Positions 51,397-61,675 are shown, counted from the stretch's first letter. The stretch is 64,000 nucleotides of DNA from Roseovarius sp. THAF27 (GCF_009363655.1 NZ_CP045393.1:4131116-4195115); one strand, 5' to 3'. The notes: a model not told the origin generated them from the sequence alone. Translations and numbers: made by a program.

Positions 51397-53418
51397 ATGT
51401 TTCACTTACCGACCGGCGACGCCACGACCGCCCATTCCCGCGCTGGCCCTCCCAGGCAGGGGAACGATCCGATTCAGGCGGGCAACACGTCCGGAGGGGC
51501 CGACCGGCGCAGTTTTGCGACCGTTTTCACGGACATGCGCGCCCGCGATCAGGCGGGTGCGGTAAACGATACCGCAGGGTCCGTCGTGCCTGCGCACCCT
51601 GACACGAAAGACGATGCGGCAGCGCAAGATCAAGAAGTGTCGGAAGTGTCGGTTGATGATCCGGCTACTAATCGCGGCAAGGATTCGTCGCTCTTTCCGC
51701 CCGCCTTTGCGGAAGCGGCCGGCAGTCCTGACGACCTTCCCGCCGATCTACCTGCGGCGACTGAACAAGGCACGGGGCGCGGCGGACCGCCGAACGAGGA
51801 TCCGGCCACCTCCGGTCCTCATGCAGGCTTTGCAACAGGTCGTCCCGACACCCCCGTTGCAGAACGCCCAGACGCACAGGCATCCGCAGAAGCCGCGCAC
51901 CTATCGCGGCAAGACGGGGCCGCATCGTCGCATGCGGCTGGCCCCGACGCGGCTCGCGACCCGGCAACCGTCTTTGGCGGACCGGGCGGACAAGCGGATC
52001 AGGCGGAGGATTCATCCGAGGACGTCGGGCCGGCCCGCATAGTGCCCGGCGCGATTGCGGGTGATCGTCCCGCGTCCTCGAACGCTGAACTGCTTGCAAA
52101 GATGCCGTCACCAGCAATGCGGCGACAGGGCGCGGAGCGTGCGGCCTTGGAAATGGGGCAGGCGGCTTCCAGCAGCGTCGACCCTGACATAACCGCGTCC
52201 ATCGCGAACAATGCCAAGGTGTCCTTGTCGAAGGTGGCAGAGGATGGCCCGGGCGTGCCGTCACTGACACCGGGTGAGCCGCCTCAATCGTCCGTGAACA
52301 CAGCGGCCTCTCGCGTCGACCTGGCGGATGGCCCGGTCACCGTTGCCCGGGCCGCCGAAGGTGGACCCGCGCCAAACGCGGCCCGTCCGACATTGGACAC
52401 GCAGGCGGCCAACGCCTCAAATGATGCAGCGCCGCGACTCGCGCGAGCCGGCAGCTTGGACGTCCCTGCCGGCCAAACGCGCCCGAACCCTTCAAATGAC
52501 ACCCAAGCCGAGCCTGCGGCGACGGTGCGCGACACCGGGGGTGAAACCCGCGATGCGGGGTCTGCAAACCGCCCGTATTCACGCGGCGAGCAACCCGCGC
52601 CGTTCCATCCGGGCCCTCAGAGTCGGCCGGAGCAGGGTCTGACACGGGCCAAGGCGCCAGCGCGCGCCCCGGCGGGAACAATCGATCGCATTGCGCCCGC
52701 GGCGATGGTTCGACCCGAACAGGCCTTGGAGAATGTAGCGCGGCCGACGCCAGGAACAGTCGAGCCCGCAGAAAAGCTGGAGCGGGCCCCGTCCGCGCCG
52801 TCTCCGTCGGTCGTGGCCGCTCCTGCGGCCCCCGTCGCACCCACCCCCCCGGTTTTTGCAGCTCGCAACCCGGTTCTGCCCGCAGAGGAGCGCGTCGGCG
52901 ACACGCTGGATGAAACGGGCCGCACCAGCCCAAGCTCCGCCCACACGAGCCAGGTCGAGACCAGCGCGCCCTTGCGCCAAAGCTCCCTTGCGGCGGCGAC
53001 GCGCGGTCCTGACCTGCCGCGCCACGTGATCGAACAGCTGACCACGGGGTTCCGCGGCGCGGGCGACAAATCCGCCGAGATTCACCTGAATCCGGCCGAA
53101 CTTGGGCGCGTGCGGATCAGCCTTCAGACCGGCGATGCCGGGGTTCTTGTCAGCGTGATGGCCGACCGCCCCGAAACACTCGACCTCCTGCGCCGGCATG
53201 CAGACATGCTTGCGCAGGATTTTCGCGATATCGGCTACGGCGCGGCCCAGTTCTCGTTCGGCCAAAGCGGACATCCGCGCTCCGGTCAGGGCCGTGGGCC
53301 CGAGGGCGATGCCATCGGGCCGGTGGACGCGGCGCTGACCGAAGATCAGGCACCGGCCACGCACCCGCAGGTCGGGCACGCATCCATTGCGCTCGATCGC
53401 GTCGATATTCGGCTTTGA
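51397..53418 (+). CDS. fliK: Flagellar hook-length control protein FliK
   Basis: FliK measures hook length and switches the export gate to filament substrates. The 673-residue protein has a very long, low-complexity Ala/Pro/Asp-rich N-terminal region (about 1-530), as expected for the ruler part. The conserved C-terminal Flg_hook domain (about 540-640) includes SAEIHLNPAELGRVRISL and VLVSVMADRPETLDLLRRH. The start at 51397 has GGAG upstream. It is followed by flgD after 17 bases. The identity is read from the C-terminal domain and the neighbour. Confidence 0.9.
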   Translation: MFHLPTGDATTAHSRAGPPRQGNDPIQAGNTSGGADRRSFATVFTDMRARDQAGAVNDTAGSVVPAHPDTKDDAAAQDQEVSEVSVDDPATNRGKDSSLFPPAFAEAAGSPDDLPADLPAATEQGTGRGGPPNEDPATSGPHAGFATGRPDTPVAERPDAQASAEAAHLSRQDGAASSHAAGPDAARDPATVFGGPGGQADQAEDSSEDVGPARIVPGAIAGDRPASSNAELLAKMPSPAMRRQGAERAALEMGQAASSSVDPDITASIANNAKVSLSKVAEDGPGVPSLTPGEPPQSSVNTAASRVDLADGPVTVARAAEGGPAPNAARPTLDTQAANASNDAAPRLARAGSLDVPAGQTRPNPSNDTQAEPAATVRDTGGETRDAGSANRPYSRGEQPAPFHPGPQSRPEQGLTRAKAPARAPAGTIDRIAPAAMVRPEQALENVARPTPGTVEPAEKLERAPSAPSPSVVAAPAAPVAPTPPVFAARNPVLPAEERVGDTLDETGRTSPSSAHTSQVETSAPLRQSSLAAATRGPDLPRHVIEQLTTGFRGAGDKSAEIHLNPAELGRVRISLQTGDAGVLVSVMADRPETLDLLRRHADMLAQDFRDIGYGAAQFSFGQSGHPRSGQGRGPEGDAIGPVDAALTEDQAPATHPQVGHASIALDRVDIRL

Positions 53419-53435
53419 CCCTCTGAAAGGACAAA

Positions 53436-54062
53436 ATGATGGACGTTGCTCCCACCACCTCTGCGACCGGCGCGGCTGCGGCACAGGCGTCGCGCTCCGC
53501 TTCGACCGTTCTCAGTTCCGACTTCGAGACCTTCATAAAAATGCTCACCGTCCAGATGGAGAACCAGGACCCGTTGAACCCGATGGAGTCGACCGAGTTC
53601 GCGACACAGCTGGCGACATTCTCGGGCGTTGAACAACAGGTCAAGAGCAACGACCTGCTTTCGGCGCTCAGTGCCCAGATGAGCCTCATGGGCGTGTCGC
53701 AACTGTCCGGCTGGATCGGCATGGAAGGGCGGGCGGTCGCGCCCGTGGTCTTCGAGGGCGCACCCGTGAGGTTGACGATTGCGGGCGACAGCCTCCAGCG
53801 CCTCGCCGTGTCCGGAGACCGAGAGGAAATCGCGTGGCTGGGCACGGACGCTTCGGGCACCGTGCTGGCGCCCGGCACCTATGACGTGACGGTCGAATCG
53901 TTCTCGGGTGCCGAGGTCGTCGCGTCGACGCCGGTCGAGGTGCACGGACGAATCATCGAGGCGCGCATCGACGCAGGCCAGACGGTCTTGGTCATGGAAA
54001 ACGGCCAGGAGGTCGGTGCCGCGTCGCTGCTGGGCCTCCGTCTGCCGCGACCGGATCAATAA
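53436..54062 (+). CDS. flgD: Flagellar hook assembly protein FlgD
   Basis: FlgD caps the growing hook and guides addition of FlgE. The 208-residue protein has the conserved N-terminal region LSSDFETFIKMLTVQMENQD followed by PLNPMESTEFATQLATFSGVEQQ, and a C-terminal beta-rich part (LTIAGDSLQRLAV, PGTYDVTVESFSG) with FlgD Ig-like and tudor-like folds. Start at 53436 (or the next ATG, 53439) with AAAGGA upstream. It probably shares the fliK transcript. flgE is not in this window. Confidence 0.95.
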   Translation: MMDVAPTTSATGAAAAQASRSASTVLSSDFETFIKMLTVQMENQDPLNPMESTEFATQLATFSGVEQQVKSNDLLSALSAQMSLMGVSQLSGWIGMEGRAVAPVVFEGAPVRLTIAGDSLQRLAVSGDREEIAWLGTDASGTVLAPGTYDVTVESFSGAEVVASTPVEVHGRIIEARIDAGQTVLVMENGQEVGAASLLGLRLPRPDQ

Positions 54063-54208
54063 ATTGGCGTATTGGTCACAGCGCCAAAATAATCCGCGAA
54101 TTTGCCCGCTGGCGTACAGATAAGGTTTTAATTCCGACCCGGATATGAGATACAGGGCGTGAAATGTGGTGCTTCGGCATCGTGCAACCCTATCACTTGG
54201 AGACTGTC

Positions 54209-54445
54209 ATGAAGAAACTTTCGACACTCATCGCTGCCTCTGCTGTTGTCGCAGCCTCGGTTGCGCCGGCCGCCGCTCAGGACGCACCCGCAACGAACGA
54301 TCCGTTCGTGTCGACCCAGGCCCAGCAAGGCTCGCTGCTGTCAATCGGCGGCGTGACCTACGTTGTCGTCGGCGTTGTCGCCGCTGGCCTGATCGTCGCC
54401 CTCGCCGACTCGTCGTCCTCCACGACGAGCCTTGTGGCGAACTGA
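54209..54445 (+). CDS. Small exported protein, possibly YjbE-like
   Basis: A 78-residue protein with a signal peptide (residues 1-23, ending AAAQ), a polar part, a Gly/Val-rich hydrophobic stretch (IGGVTYVVVGVVAAGLIVALAD) and a Ser/Thr tail (SSSSTTSLVAN). Size and the Ser/Thr tail recall YjbE of the yjbEFGH exopolysaccharide operon, and yjbF/yjbH homologues are adjacent but convergent. Homology is not shown. The ATG has GGAG six bases upstream, and a good terminator follows. The gene stands alone. Confidence 0.75.
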   Translation: MKKLSTLIAASAVVAASVAPAAAQDAPATNDPFVSTQAQQGSLLSIGGVTYVVVGVVAAGLIVALADSSSSTTSLVAN

Positions 54446-54477
54446 TAAAACCGCATTTGCGGTACATTCCGATTTAA

Positions 54478-54509
54478 AGGCGGGCTTTCGGGCCCGCTTT
54501 TCTTTTGCT
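54478..54509 (+). terminator. Rho-independent terminator of the small exported protein gene
   Basis: Stem GCGGGC / GCCCGC with loop TTTCGG is followed by TTTTCTTTT. It lies 35 bases after the stop. The remaining bases to 54672 include a loose stem (GCGCTTCGCC / GGCGAAACGC around 54622-54664) that may end yjbF transcription from the other side. Confidence 0.85.
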
Positions 54510-54672
54510 TTCCCATCTTTCGCTGACCCGGGCAGCACTCCGGCACGGCACTAAAGCGTTTCGCGATAAACCCGGATCACAGCTTACCCGCGAAACCCAG
54601 CACAACAGCCAATCGTTGCACGCGCTTCGCCATTCGCCGATGGTTCAGGGAAAAGGCGAAACGCTTTGGATC

Positions 54673-55368
54673 TCAGCGCAGATGGCTCAAGGTGAAGTAT
54701 CCCAACCCCTCGCCCAGCCAGGTGCGCGACTTGACGATCCGGCCGTTCTGGCTGACCAGGTAATAATTGCTGAACGTTCCGTTGTCGGACTTGCAATAGA
54801 CGTCGACCCGCGTTGCCTGCAGCCGCAGCGCGCCCGCGGCATAGTCCTGACGTGGGCCCGGCGTGAAGGCGCAATAGGCCAGCGTTTCCTCGATCTGGTT
54901 TTCGCCGTCCAGATGTCTGAGAATCTGGCTTTCGATCCCGTCCTGCCGGCGCGACAGCATGGTCAGCAGCCCTTTGATACTGGACGACATCAGGTCGGTG
55001 CCCAGCCCGCGGGTCGATGTGATGACCCCGCCGCGTGTCGACACGCTGCGGCGTTCGCTGGTGCCCCAGGCGGCCCAGGTGGAATGCGGGCCATTGGTCT
55101 CGATCACGCGCAGCACCGCGACGCTGCCCGTTCCCTCGATCTGCATGAGGGCAAGCGGACCGTCGGTCGATTGCAGGGCGCGGCCTATCTCGCGCTGGAC
55201 GATGCTGTCGTTGACCTTGGGCCTGGCGCCAGGTTGGGCGCGGCGGGAGTCTATCAAGGATTTGCCGACGGACAGGATCGATGATTCCTGGCGCGTGTTG
55301 GTGCACGCCGTCAGGCCAAGCACCGCGATCAGACCGGCGGCGAGCAGATGCTTCGATATACGCGTCAT
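54673..55368 (-). CDS. yjbF: YjbF/GfcB family lipoprotein
   Basis: A 231-residue lipoprotein of the YjbF (GfcB) family tied to exopolysaccharide or group-4 capsule secretion. The signal peptide ends in the lipobox LTAC (Cys about residue 22). Later features are WAAWGTSERRSVSTRGGVITSTRGLGTD, cut by the fold into the family Arg-Gly-Gly turn, and a C-terminal GLGYFTLSHLR. Its ATG overlaps the yjbH stop (ATGA), so it is translated together with yjbH. It probably acts at the inner face of the outer membrane. Confidence 0.88.
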   Translation of the reverse strand: MTRISKHLLAAGLIAVLGLTACTNTRQESSILSVGKSLIDSRRAQPGARPKVNDSIVQREIGRALQSTDGPLALMQIEGTGSVAVLRVIETNGPHSTWAAWGTSERRSVSTRGGVITSTRGLGTDLMSSSIKGLLTMLSRRQDGIESQILRHLDGENQIEETLAYCAFTPGPRQDYAAGALRLQATRVDVYCKSDNGTFSNYYLVSQNGRIVKSRTWLGEGLGYFTLSHLR

Positions 55369-57485
55369 CTCCAGTATTTCCCCCAGCTCTTTGCGACTTC
55401 GGGGCGATGCGATCCGCGAATGGTCTCGTAAAGCCGCCCGTCCACTTCAAGCCGCTGACCGCCGTCCCGGGTCAGGGGGCGGATGACGCCGCTGGCCTTT
55501 TGCTTGGTGGGCTGGCCCAGCAGCCACGAAAGCGGAACGGTAAAGCGGATTCCCTTGTCGAACGACCCTTCGCCGAATTGCGAAGACGACACGTCAGTGA
55601 ACGTGGCAAACGCGCCGATCTTCCAGCCGTTGGCGAACTCGCGGTCGAGCGTGATCGTGCTCCCCCAGTCGCCGGCCAGGTAGCGCCCGGCGTCCAGCTG
55701 GCCGTGAAAGCCGTTGCCGAAATCGTAATAGGCCGAGACATGGCCATTGAACTCGGGGATGGTGCCGCCCGGCGTGACCCGCGACCGAAGTCCGAACTGC
55801 TGATCGAAATCGCGCGGATGGGTGTAGTTCAGCTCCGCCCCGAGCGCCAACCGGCTGTTCACCGGCTTCCACAGAACCTCGCCCGAAACACCGGCATACA
55901 TGCGTTCCAGATAGCCGGCGGTGACACGGCTGTAGAAATCCGGCGCAAGCCGGCCGTACTTGGCGACTGTCAGGTGCTCCAGGAACGGTTCGTCCGTCTG
56001 GTTGTAAAGCGCCGTGTCGGACCGCACCCGCGGCAACTGGGAGTTGTTGGGTTGCGCCGCCTCGTCCAGGTTGCCGACCACCTTCTGACCGACAGACCCC
56101 GACAGGACCCACCCGGACCCCAGGTGATACTTGCCCTTCGCCCGCACGCCAAGATCGACGCGCAGCGGATCGTTCGGATCGAACAGAGAGGTTCGAAGAT
56201 ACGGAGCGATTGACCATTCGAAGCGCGGATAGACCTCGGGGAACGGGTCGGGATAGTCGCCGAAGCGCAGCGTATCGCTGAACTGCGCGGCGGCGAGCGC
56301 CTCGCGCGCCGGCCTGTGTTCCAGCCGTTCCAGGTCGGTGCGGCTGAAGCTCATCGTGCTGGCCGGGATGCCGTTCTCAATCAGCGTCACATGCAGCATT
56401 TCGACAGAAGCCGGCAATTCGCGGCTCATGACGCGCAATGTCCGGCCCAGCGCCTGCGACGTGGCATCGTATTTCTCGTTGCGGATGCGGACATGTGCGC
56501 TGCGAGCGTTCAGCGTCACGCCCTCGAGGTCCAGTTCGGATTGCTGAAGGCTGTTCTCCAGCGACGCGGTGATCGCCTTCTCGCGGCCCGGTTGGGTGGT
56601 CCAGCCAAGGTCTTCGGCGCTGCGCGGCCCACGGACGGCGACCGGCAGGGGCGCCAGCTCGGTGCCGCCCTTGACCGACGGAGTCTTGGGATTGAGGCTG
56701 AAGGTCAGCGCGGCGCCGAACTCTTCGCCATGCAGGGCAAACGCCCGCAAGGCCGTGCCATCGTTGATCTGATAGGACAGCGCAAAGTTCCAGGGGGTCG
56801 ACCGTTTCAGAACCCCTGCCGCTTGCGCGGTGTCGTAATTGTCCGAGGAATACTCAGCGCTCAGCAACAGTTTGTCCGTCGCCTGATAGCTGACACCGCC
56901 GAAGAACGCGTAGTCGCCCTGGAACCAGTCGTCGACGTTGAACTGGCCACCCGTGCCGGCCTGGGCAAAACTGAATGGTGCCCGCGAGCCGATGCTGCCG
57001 TCACTTGCGTAGCTGCCAAGCCGCCCGAACCCGAGGCCGCCGGTCACGCGCAGGCGGTCCCCGATCGACTTGGTGGCGACGACATACTCGCTGGAAAGCA
57101 GCCCGGTGCCGACGAAGTCGCGCAGGCCGACCGAGACGGCGGGTGTCCAATCCGTCTCGTCGAACACGCGAAACCGCAGGTCGAAGCTGCGGTCGTAATA
57201 GGTCGAAAAGGTCGGCGAGATGCCTTCCGTCCCCGCGTAGCGAAAGCTGCCTGTCAGGCGGTCGGTGATCTGAAAGCTCAGGGTCGCGCGGTAAAACCCG
57301 TCGAAATACGTGACGTTGGTCGACAACTGACCGTCCGGCGCGGATTCGGCGGTCGGCATGTCGATCAGGCCGCCGGGCACGCCGTAATTGTTGGTCGTCA
57401 GCGTTTTCAGATTGTCGGCCAGCGCGAGGCCGGGGAGGCCAAGCAATCCGAGCGTGATCAGAACGCGTGTCGATGTACGGATCAC
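55365..57485 (-). CDS. yjbH: YjbH family outer-membrane beta-barrel protein
   Basis: A 706-residue exported protein of the YjbH (GfcD) type. A signal peptide (about residues 1-22, ending LALAD) is followed by NYGVPGGLIDMPTAESAPDG, a family hallmark, and by many alternating strands with aromatic ends, as in large outer-membrane barrels. GfcD-type proteins are thought to release polysaccharide through the outer membrane. The start is a GTG at 57485 with AAGGAAGG upstream; an extension to 57545 would precede the signal peptide. It forms a two-gene unit with yjbF. Confidence 0.87.
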   Translation of the reverse strand: MIRTSTRVLITLGLLGLPGLALADNLKTLTTNNYGVPGGLIDMPTAESAPDGQLSTNVTYFDGFYRATLSFQITDRLTGSFRYAGTEGISPTFSTYYDRSFDLRFRVFDETDWTPAVSVGLRDFVGTGLLSSEYVVATKSIGDRLRVTGGLGFGRLGSYASDGSIGSRAPFSFAQAGTGGQFNVDDWFQGDYAFFGGVSYQATDKLLLSAEYSSDNYDTAQAAGVLKRSTPWNFALSYQINDGTALRAFALHGEEFGAALTFSLNPKTPSVKGGTELAPLPVAVRGPRSAEDLGWTTQPGREKAITASLENSLQQSELDLEGVTLNARSAHVRIRNEKYDATSQALGRTLRVMSRELPASVEMLHVTLIENGIPASTMSFSRTDLERLEHRPAREALAAAQFSDTLRFGDYPDPFPEVYPRFEWSIAPYLRTSLFDPNDPLRVDLGVRAKGKYHLGSGWVLSGSVGQKVVGNLDEAAQPNNSQLPRVRSDTALYNQTDEPFLEHLTVAKYGRLAPDFYSRVTAGYLERMYAGVSGEVLWKPVNSRLALGAELNYTHPRDFDQQFGLRSRVTPGGTIPEFNGHVSAYYDFGNGFHGQLDAGRYLAGDWGSTITLDREFANGWKIGAFATFTDVSSSQFGEGSFDKGIRFTVPLSWLLGQPTKQKASGVIRPLTRDGGQRLEVDGRLYETIRGSHRPEVAKSWGKYWR

Positions 57486-57600
57486 TGCGCGTTTCCTTCC
57501 TTTGACGTCCCCTGCAGGATAGCGAGGCAACCTTGATTCCGACACCCTTGGCGGTGGATTGCAACTTGATACACGGGCGGAGTCACATCAAAGCCACGTC

Positions 57601-59133
57601 TCAGAAAAGGGTCGTCGCCAGCAGCGTCGCCATCGTGCCGAACGCGACGCCGAGCCCCAGCCATAGCACGGATTTCCAGCGCAGGCCCTGCCTTGGTTCC
57701 GGCGCAGGCCTGGATTGGCGGATCAACGCGCTTTCCACGATCTGCGGCAGGCGCGGGCCATAGCGCGACACGACCATCAGCGTGCGGCGCAAGTCGCGCA
57801 CGGCGGCGCCGGGTCCGATGTTCTTGCGGATGTAATCCTCGACCACGGGCTTGGCGACCTGCCAGATGTTGGTCTGCGGGTTCAGGCTGCGGGCGACGCC
57901 CTCGACCACCACCATCGTGCGTTGCAGCAGGATCAGCTCGGTCCGGGTTTCCATCCCGAATCTCTCTGTCACTTCAAAGAGATAGCTTAGCAGCCCCCCC
58001 ATCGAGATTTTCGAGGCATCCATGCCGAAGATCGGCTCGCCCACGGCGCGGAGCGCCCGCGCGAATTCATCGACGTCGCGGTCGGCGGGCACGTATCCGG
58101 CTTCGAAATGCACTTCGGCGACCCGGCGGTAGTCACGCTTGATGAACCCGTACAGGATCTCGGCATAGACCCGGCGCGTGTACTCGTCGATATGTCCCAT
58201 GATGCCGAAATCATAGGCGATGATATCTCCGTTCGGCGCGACCTTCAGGTTGCCCTGGTGCATGTCGGCGTGAAAGAACCCGTCGCGCAGCGCATGTTTC
58301 AGGAAAAGCTGCAGCACCCGTTCGCCCAGTTCCGCGCGGTCGTGACCGGCGGCATCAATGGCGGCGTTGTCGCCCATCGGCGCGCCGTCGGCCCATTCCA
58401 TCACCATCACCCGCCGCCCGGACATATCCCAGTTGACGGCCGGCAGGCTGAAACCTTCATCCTCGGCGGTGTTGGCGGTGAATTCGCTGGCCGAGGCCGC
58501 TTCGAGCCGAAGGTCGAGCTCTCCGTTAACCACGCCTTCGAAATGGGCGATCACATCGCGGGGTTTCAGTCGGCGGGCGGACGGGGACAGCACCTCAATC
58601 ATGCGCGCCGCGAAATAGAACGCGTCGATATCCCTGCGAAAGGCCCGCTCGATCCCCGGGCGCAGCACCTTGACCGCCACGTCCTGGCCGGTATCGCGCA
58701 GCCGCGCCTTGTGGACCTGCGCAATCGACGCGGCGGCAATCGGTGCGCTGAACTCGGAGAATATCGCGTCGACAGGTTGCCCCAGCGAACTGGCCACGCT
58801 GGCCTTGGCGACGCTGGCGTCGAAGGGCGGCAGCTTGTCCTGCAACACCCGCAGTTCCTGCGCCAGGGCATCGCCGACGATATCGGGCCGGGTCGAAAAG
58901 ACCTGCCCGAACTTGATATAGGCCGGGCCCAGCGCGGTCAGCGCGCGCAGGGCGGGCGGCATGCTGGTGTCGCCCTTGTAGCCCAGCCATTGAAACGGCC
59001 AGGCCAGGAACCGCATGGTCCCGCGCACCAAGGGCGGTGCATCCATCGCATCCATGATCAGGCCCATGGCGCCGGTGCGCTCCAGCGTGGCGCCCGTGCG
59101 GATCAGGCGCAGGATATTGTGCGGCCCGCGCAT
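57601..59133 (-). CDS. ubiB: Ubiquinone biosynthesis regulatory kinase-like protein UbiB
   Basis: UbiB is an ABC1/ADCK-type atypical kinase or ATPase needed for ubiquinone synthesis. The 510-residue protein has the KxGQ motif in YIKFGQVFSTRPD, the Ala-rich loop in PIAAASIAQVHKARL, FHADMHQGNL and the metal-binding DFGIMG, and ends in a C-terminal membrane segment (VLWLGLGVAFGTMATLLATT). It starts three bases after the ubiE stop. The older name '2-polyprenylphenol 6-hydroxylase' reflects a misassignment of function. Confidence 0.96.
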   Translation of the reverse strand: MRGPHNILRLIRTGATLERTGAMGLIMDAMDAPPLVRGTMRFLAWPFQWLGYKGDTSMPPALRALTALGPAYIKFGQVFSTRPDIVGDALAQELRVLQDKLPPFDASVAKASVASSLGQPVDAIFSEFSAPIAAASIAQVHKARLRDTGQDVAVKVLRPGIERAFRRDIDAFYFAARMIEVLSPSARRLKPRDVIAHFEGVVNGELDLRLEAASASEFTANTAEDEGFSLPAVNWDMSGRRVMVMEWADGAPMGDNAAIDAAGHDRAELGERVLQLFLKHALRDGFFHADMHQGNLKVAPNGDIIAYDFGIMGHIDEYTRRVYAEILYGFIKRDYRRVAEVHFEAGYVPADRDVDEFARALRAVGEPIFGMDASKISMGGLLSYLFEVTERFGMETRTELILLQRTMVVVEGVARSLNPQTNIWQVAKPVVEDYIRKNIGPGAAVRDLRRTLMVVSRYGPRLPQIVESALIRQSRPAPEPRQGLRWKSVLWLGLGVAFGTMATLLATTLF

Positions 59134-59136
59134 GGC

Positions 59137-59880
59137 TCAGATCTTCCAGCCGGAATGCAGACAGGCGATTCCCATGCTGAGATTGCGGTACTTGGCCTGC
59201 TCGAACCCGGCGTCGCGCACCATGCCCAGGAAAGTCTCCTGGTCCGGGAACTTGCGGATCGATTCTACCAGGTACTGATAGCTGTCGCGGTCCCCGGCGA
59301 TGGCCCGCCCCATCTGCGGAATGATGTTGAAGGAGTAGAGGTCATAGACCTTCTGCATCAGGTCATTGGGGATCTGGCTGAACTCCGTCACCATCAATCG
59401 CCCGCCGGGTTTCAGCACGCGAAAGGCCTCGTTCAGGGCCTCCTGCGGGCGGGTGACGTTCCGAATGCCGAAGCTGATTGTGTAAACGTCGAAACTGTTG
59501 TCGGCAAAGGGCAGCGCCATCGCGTCGCCCACCACCCAGTCCAGGTTCGCGGCCATCTGCTCCGCCTCGGCGCGCTTGCGGCCCTCGACCAGCATCGGCT
59601 CGGTCAGGTCCAGCACGGTGGCATGGCCCGAACCGGCGCGTTTGAGAAACCGAAAGGCGATGTCGCCGGTGCCGCCCGCCACGTCCAGCAGGCGCTGCCC
59701 CGCACGCGGCGCCAGCCAGTCCATCATCGCGTCCTTCCAGATGCGGTGGATGCCAAAGGACATGGCGTCGTTCATCACGTCGTATTTCGACGCGACCGAC
59801 CCGAACACACCGCGCACGCGGCCCGCCTTTTCCTCCTCGGGGATGTCCTCGTATCCGAAATGCGTTGTTTTCCCGGTCAT
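59137..59880 (-). CDS. ubiE: Ubiquinone/menaquinone C-methyltransferase UbiE
   Basis: UbiE methylates the quinone ring with S-adenosylmethionine. The 247-residue protein starts [13 protein letters not shown], then has [18 protein letters not shown], the SAM loop [16 protein letters not shown], and the later motifs [16 protein letters not shown] and [16 protein letters not shown]. Length is normal. It is divergent from mutM across 95 bases and leads the ubiE-ubiB pair, an order conserved in Rhodobacterales. Confidence 0.97.
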   Translation of the reverse strand: MTGKTTHFGYEDIPEEEKAGRVRGVFGSVASKYDVMNDAMSFGIHRIWKDAMMDWLAPRAGQRLLDVAGGTGDIAFRFLKRAGSGHATVLDLTEPMLVEGRKRAEAEQMAANLDWVVGDAMALPFADNSFDVYTISFGIRNVTRPQEALNEAFRVLKPGGRLMVTEFSQIPNDLMQKVYDLYSFNIIPQMGRAIAGDRDSYQYLVESIRKFPDQETFLGMVRDAGFEQAKYRNLSMGIACLHSGWKI

Positions 59881-59975
59881 TTATCCCCGCGGCCTTGCCG
59901 TTTGATCCTCGAGTCCTTCTTATAGGTCGCCGGGGGCGGGTTACAATGCGCCCGTTTGGTCGCAGAGGGGACGGA

Positions 59976-60827
59976 ATGCCGGAATTGCCAGAGGTCGAGA
60001 CAGTGCGCCGCGGGCTGGAACCCGCGATGACCGGCGCGGTGATCGCCACCGCGCGCGTCAACCGCCCCGATCTGCGCTGGCCTTTCCCGCCGGGCATGGC
60101 CGAGCGTCTGGCTGGCCAGCGCGTCCTGACCCTGCGGCGGCGGTCGAAATACATCCTTGCCGACCTGTCCTCGGGCGAGACGCTGCTGATCCACCTCGGC
60201 ATGTCCGGCCGCATCCTGATCTCGGGCGATCCCTTGGGGCAGTTCGTGCACGACCATCCCGCGGTGGAAAAGCACGACCACGTGGTGCTCGACATGGCCA
60301 ACGGTGCCCGCATCACCTTCAACGATCCGCGCCGCTTCGGCGCGATGGACCTGATGGCCACCGACACCGCGGAGGCGCATCCCCTGCTGGCCAAGCTGGG
60401 CCCCGAGCCCCTGGGCAACCAGTTCGACGAGCCCTACCTGGTCGCCGCGCTGGCGGGAAAGAACACGCCGGTCAAGTCGGCCCTCCTGGATCAGCGAATC
60501 GTCGCGGGGCTGGGCAATATCTACGTCTGCGAGGCGCTTTTCCGGGCCGGTATCTCGCCCCTGCGCCGCGCCGGTCGCGTCTCGGCCAGCCGGGTCGCGG
60601 CGCTGGTGCCGATCATCCGCGCCGTGCTGAACGACGCGATTCTCGCTGGCGGCTCCTCCTTGCGCGACTTCCGCCAAGCCGATGGAGAGCTTGGATATTT
60701 TCAGCACAGCTTCGACGTCTACGACCGCGAGAGCGCGCCGTGCCGTCGCGCCGGATGCACCGGAATTGTGCGCCGCGTCGTGCAATCGGGCCGTTCGAGC
60801 TTCTATTGTGCGACCTGTCAAAGATAA
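59976..60827 (+). CDS. mutM: Formamidopyrimidine-DNA glycosylase MutM (Fpg)
   Basis: MutM removes 8-oxoguanine and ring-opened purines from DNA and cuts the strand at the abasic site. The 283-residue protein starts [15 protein letters not shown] with the catalytic Pro2 and Glu3, has [21 protein letters not shown], cut by the family Lys57 region, and ends in a zinc finger CRRAGCTG...FYCATCQR. The ATG at 59976 is certain because Pro must follow Met directly; an extended frame upstream is rejected. Followed by an enoyl-CoA hydratase gene after 65 bases. Confidence 0.97.
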   Translation: MPELPEVETVRRGLEPAMTGAVIATARVNRPDLRWPFPPGMAERLAGQRVLTLRRRSKYILADLSSGETLLIHLGMSGRILISGDPLGQFVHDHPAVEKHDHVVLDMANGARITFNDPRRFGAMDLMATDTAEAHPLLAKLGPEPLGNQFDEPYLVAALAGKNTPVKSALLDQRIVAGLGNIYVCEALFRAGISPLRRAGRVSASRVAALVPIIRAVLNDAILAGGSSLRDFRQADGELGYFQHSFDVYDRESAPCRRAGCTGIVRRVVQSGRSSFYCATCQR

Positions 60828-60892
60828 CCTTGATCCGACTGTCTCAAATGGTAATGACTCAGACCTGACAGAAACAAGCGAAAGCAAATTTC

Positions 60893-61669
60893 ATGGCCTA
60901 TGAGACGATCATCGTCGAAGTAGAAGACCACGTCGCCAAGATTACCCTCAACCGCCCCGATGCCCTCAACGCCCTCAACGACCAGCTGCTGGGCGAGCTT
61001 GTCGATGCGTTGCAGGATGCCGAAGGCAACGACAAGGTGCGCTGCATCGTCATCACCGGCTCGGAAAAGGCTTTCGCGGCCGGGGCGGACATCAAGATGA
61101 TGTCGGAAAAGTCCTTCGTGGACGTCTTCGCAGGCAACCTCTTCGGCCCCGAGGCGGACGCCATCGTGCGCATCCGCAAACCGATCATTGCCGCCGTTTC
61201 GGGCTATGCGCTGGGCGGCGGGTGCGAATTGGCCATGATGTGCGACTTCATCATCGCCGCGGACAACGCCAAGTTCGGCCAGCCCGAAATCAACCTCGGC
61301 GTCATGGCCGGGATGGGCGGCAGCCAGCGCCTGACGCGGTTCATCGGCAAATCCAAATCCATGGACATGAACCTGACGGGCCGTTTCATGGATGCCGAAG
61401 AGGCCGACCGCTCGGGCCTCGTCAGCCGCGTCGTTCCGGCCAAGAAGCTGATGGAGGAAACGATGGCGGCGGCAGGCAAGATCGCCGAGAAATCCATGAT
61501 CACCGTCATGGCGGTCAAGGAAGCGGTCAACCGCTCCTACGAGGTGCCGCTGGCCGAGGGCCTGCTGTTCGAGCGCCGCGTCTTCCACTCGCTCTTCGCG
61601 ACCGAGGACCAGAAGGAAGGCATGGCCGCCTTCGCCGAGAAACGCGAAGCCCAGTTCCGCGACAAGTAA
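60893..61669 (+). CDS. Enoyl-CoA hydratase
   Basis: A 258-residue crotonase that adds water to trans-2-enoyl-CoA in beta-oxidation. Oxyanion and catalytic regions are visible: [25 protein letters not shown] (first Glu) and [15 protein letters not shown] (second Glu). Length matches short-chain enoyl-CoA hydratase (FadB1-like). It lies between mutM and rpsT as in many Rhodobacterales. No acyl-CoA dehydrogenase is near, so it acts with enzymes encoded elsewhere. Confidence 0.94.
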   Translation: MAYETIIVEVEDHVAKITLNRPDALNALNDQLLGELVDALQDAEGNDKVRCIVITGSEKAFAAGADIKMMSEKSFVDVFAGNLFGPEADAIVRIRKPIIAAVSGYALGGGCELAMMCDFIIAADNAKFGQPEINLGVMAGMGGSQRLTRFIGKSKSMDMNLTGRFMDAEEADRSGLVSRVVPAKKLMEETMAAAGKIAEKSMITVMAVKEAVNRSYEVPLAEGLLFERRVFHSLFATEDQKEGMAAFAEKREAQFRDK

Positions 61670-61675
61670 GGCGCA

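Noticed and set aside
58108..59925. A 605-codon plus-strand frame
   Set aside because: It runs antisense to ubiB and ubiE, both certain genes.
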